From the NCBI GenBank assembly GCA_013399695.1, contig VXAU01002080.1:62001-126000 (forward strand): a stretch of 64,000 nt of DNA, written 5' to 3'. A program made the position numbers and the translations under genes. The notes under the pieces were generated by a model. That model ran no database searches and was not told the origin of the DNA. It saw nothing but the letters and a program-made list of their open reading frames with translations. Source of the DNA: Formicarius rufipectus. Lineage: Eukaryota > Chordata > Aves > Passeriformes > Formicariidae. Below, in pieces: positions 61,957 through 64,000 of this stretch (the stretch's first letter is position 1; each line of letters begins with the position of its first letter).

Positions 61957-64000
61957 ACCAAACACACAAAAACGTATGAAGGTATTTTTTAAGCCAACCA
62001 ATAGCAATCAAGAGCGATTGTGCTCTCACAGTATTTCACACTGCCCTGTATGTCACCCTCTCTCAATTCACAGCCATTTCAGAGCAGAGGTTACTCTGTG
62101 GTTCACCACAGTGAATTGCTCTTCTCTGGCACACACAAATTTGTTTCACGATACTACTTAAGTAGCACTTTGCAGTGAGTTCACAACAGTTTCTGAATTT
62201 CTTGTTTCTGAGGTCATTCTTCCTTATGCTGCCACCTGCTACCACCTACTTCCTCACACTTTTCCTGCGTGAAGATGTTGGGCATTGGGAAACACAGCAA
62301 AGAGCTGCTGCCCTTGGAGGAGGCACTTCACCCAACAGACAGTGCCTGATACTTACTGCTCTAAAAAATGGACAAAAATAAAGTCCATTGATTCCTGTTG
62401 CATTTAATATCTGAATAAAAATATGCAGAATGAAAAAAAGGATGGAAGGCAAAGGTCAGTCCACATTTCCAAATAGCTATGAATTAATGTTAACTCATTG
62501 ATTTTTTTTTTTTATGAAAGATCTTCTAAAGCGTAGGTTATGATAGAAAAAGACTATATTAAGTAATCTTTGTGATGCATGGAAATACATAAATATTATA
62601 GAAAAGTATTTTTTAAGTATTATACACTTTCCATGTACAAACTAATTCAGCTCCCAGCATGCAGCAGCGTTACTTCCTAAAATGGAAGTCATTTCCATAG
62701 AGGCAAAAAAGAAGAAACCACAGCTCTGACTGAGAAGCTACTGACCAACTACAAACTATTCATTATTATCAACCACTCATTACTCTAACAGTTGCAATCA
62801 TAACTAAATACTTCAGCTACTAAATCAGTACTGTATTCACAAGCTAGAAATTGGTTATTAGAAGACTTATCCCCAGTAGGAAAAATGGAGAACAGAATTT
62901 TTCTTTAATGCATCCAGATTTTTTTCCCAGTACCTCTCCTCCTCTGACAGTCTTTAATCACAGGTTCCATTTACAGTATTCACATTTCCTGTAACTAGGT
63001 TTTATTCTAATATATATATTTTGTCTGTGAGTCTCTATTAATAGAAAACTCAATATCTAAGCCATAAAATGCAACCTCTAATTTTAAACAATGTAATGGC
63101 AAATGCTAACTCAGGATGACCAGAAGCTTTTCCCGTGATGTCCCATTGGGACATCAAACACAAAGAAGCTGTATTTGTAGCACATTCCCACTGATAACAG
63201 ACATGTGCCCATGGATTGTCTGTTACCCAGAACTCTGCTCAAGTGTATTAAGACTTCCTAGCTGGGAGAATCAGTTACCACAATCTGTGCCCATGAAACT
63301 CATCAACTGTGACTTCAGCAAAGCAGCATCAGCAGAAGCAAAAAAAAGAAGTAAGAATTATCTTAACCAGAGGACCACACTTTTATTACTGACTAGTTTT
63401 GCTTTTACATTTTAGGATGCTTTAAAGTATTTAATAGAAAACAGTATTAACAGCTATTATTTGTATTGGTTTCCGTTGAAAAACAGCAATTTGTTTCTTT
63501 TGCAACTTATTTCAACATCTAAATTTTTTTAATTAGATAAACATCTGTACAGTACACTATTGTTATGAACATAATCTTCTATTTTGCAGCACTGGGCAAA
63601 GCAATTCACTAGATTTAGAAACTATCCATAATACTAATGAACTGCATATCCATAATAATAATAATGAACTACATATTTAAGCCATCTTGCACCATCAGTT
63701 CCCAAGCAGAACACATTAGTGAGTGATCACAGTAATCAACTTGATACTGGTTTTTTTGTAATTAGAATGATTCTGTCAGTCATTTTAGGCCAAGTATTTA
63801 AGACACAAAATTAAAAATATTGTGACAGCCAAAGTCCCAAAACCTTGTGGGTTCTTTTCCTCATTTTCCATGGAAGTGATTTTTCTTGTGTATCTGCATT
63901 TCTCTGCAGTCCTCTCAGGACTGGCATCATAATATGAGAACCAGAACAAAAAACTGACTTAGAAACAAAAGTAGAAAGAGTAATTTTTCTATCACCATCA
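61955..64000. other. unique AT-rich non-coding DNA
   Basis: No gene or mobile element is recognised. An imperfect tandem duplication of a unit of about 25 bases lies at 63624-63674. The open frame at 63116-63415 (99 codons) has no recognisable domain and no splice context that persuades me. Confidence 0.55.
63624..63674 (+). repeat. imperfect tandem duplication, 24-27 bp units
   Basis: ATCCATAATACTAATGAACT-GCAT is followed by a second copy, ATCCATAATAATAATAATGA-ACTACAT, with an ATA expansion. It is a small local duplication. Confidence 0.8.

Noticed and set aside
61763..62029. Open frames encoding poly-phenylalanine or poly-lysine
   Set aside because: They are translations of the A68 tract and its A/C-rich lead-in. 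The same applies to frames over 32824-33124, 53005-53226 and 34015-34221 (HTHTHT from the TG repeat).
1..64000. tRNA, rRNA, CRISPR arrays, riboswitches or operons
   Set aside because: No cloverleaf with A and B boxes, no rRNA words and no regularly spaced direct repeats were seen. Composition and repeats indicate vertebrate nuclear DNA, where the prokaryotic features are not expected.

Overview
This window is vertebrate nuclear DNA, almost certainly from a bird. It is AT-rich (roughly 60-65% A+T by eye), has little CpG, and carries no bacterial-style gene packing. The avian assignment rests on the interspersed repeats: four antisense fragments of CR1, the dominant non-LTR retrotransposon of birds, and three solo-LTR-like blocks that resemble LTR families I know from avian genomes. 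Species and chromosome cannot be told. No complete protein-coding gene is visible, so the window is best read as a gene desert or as one or more long introns. Three isolated N bases (8023, 23645, 36442) mark ambiguous positions in the assembly.

Layout. 1-5062 is unique AT-rich DNA. 5063-5607 is a solo-LTR-like block on the plus strand. 5608-17377 is unique DNA with a short CR1 tail (10586-10704) and a T/G tract (10763-10821). 17378-18414 is the largest CR1 copy, followed by more unique DNA to about 22440. 22441-25475 is the repeat-densest part: a 0.57 kb CR1, a 0.9 kb antisense LTR and a small CR1 relic. 25476-45837 is mostly unique, with a strongly asymmetric G/T tract (32831-33050) and a (CG)7(TG)23 alternating tract (34039-34098). 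45838-46402 is a third LTR on the minus strand. 46403-64000 is unique DNA with A-rich tracts, the longest ending in an uninterrupted run of 68 A (61887-61954).

Possible coding content. A few open segments bounded by good splice signals could be exons. The best set lies on the plus strand (18523-18625, 38608-38742 and a terminal segment at 42320-42538); their codon phases are compatible in that order and they are richer in G+C than their surroundings. I recognise no protein family in them. A window of this size is expected to hold several such pairs by chance, so they are given low confidence. All CR1 copies and two of three LTRs lie on the minus strand, which would fit an intron of a plus-strand gene, but the sample is small. 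Several unique blocks dense in homeodomain-like TAATTA/TAATTG words are proposed as candidate conserved regulatory elements; only alignment to other birds could confirm them.
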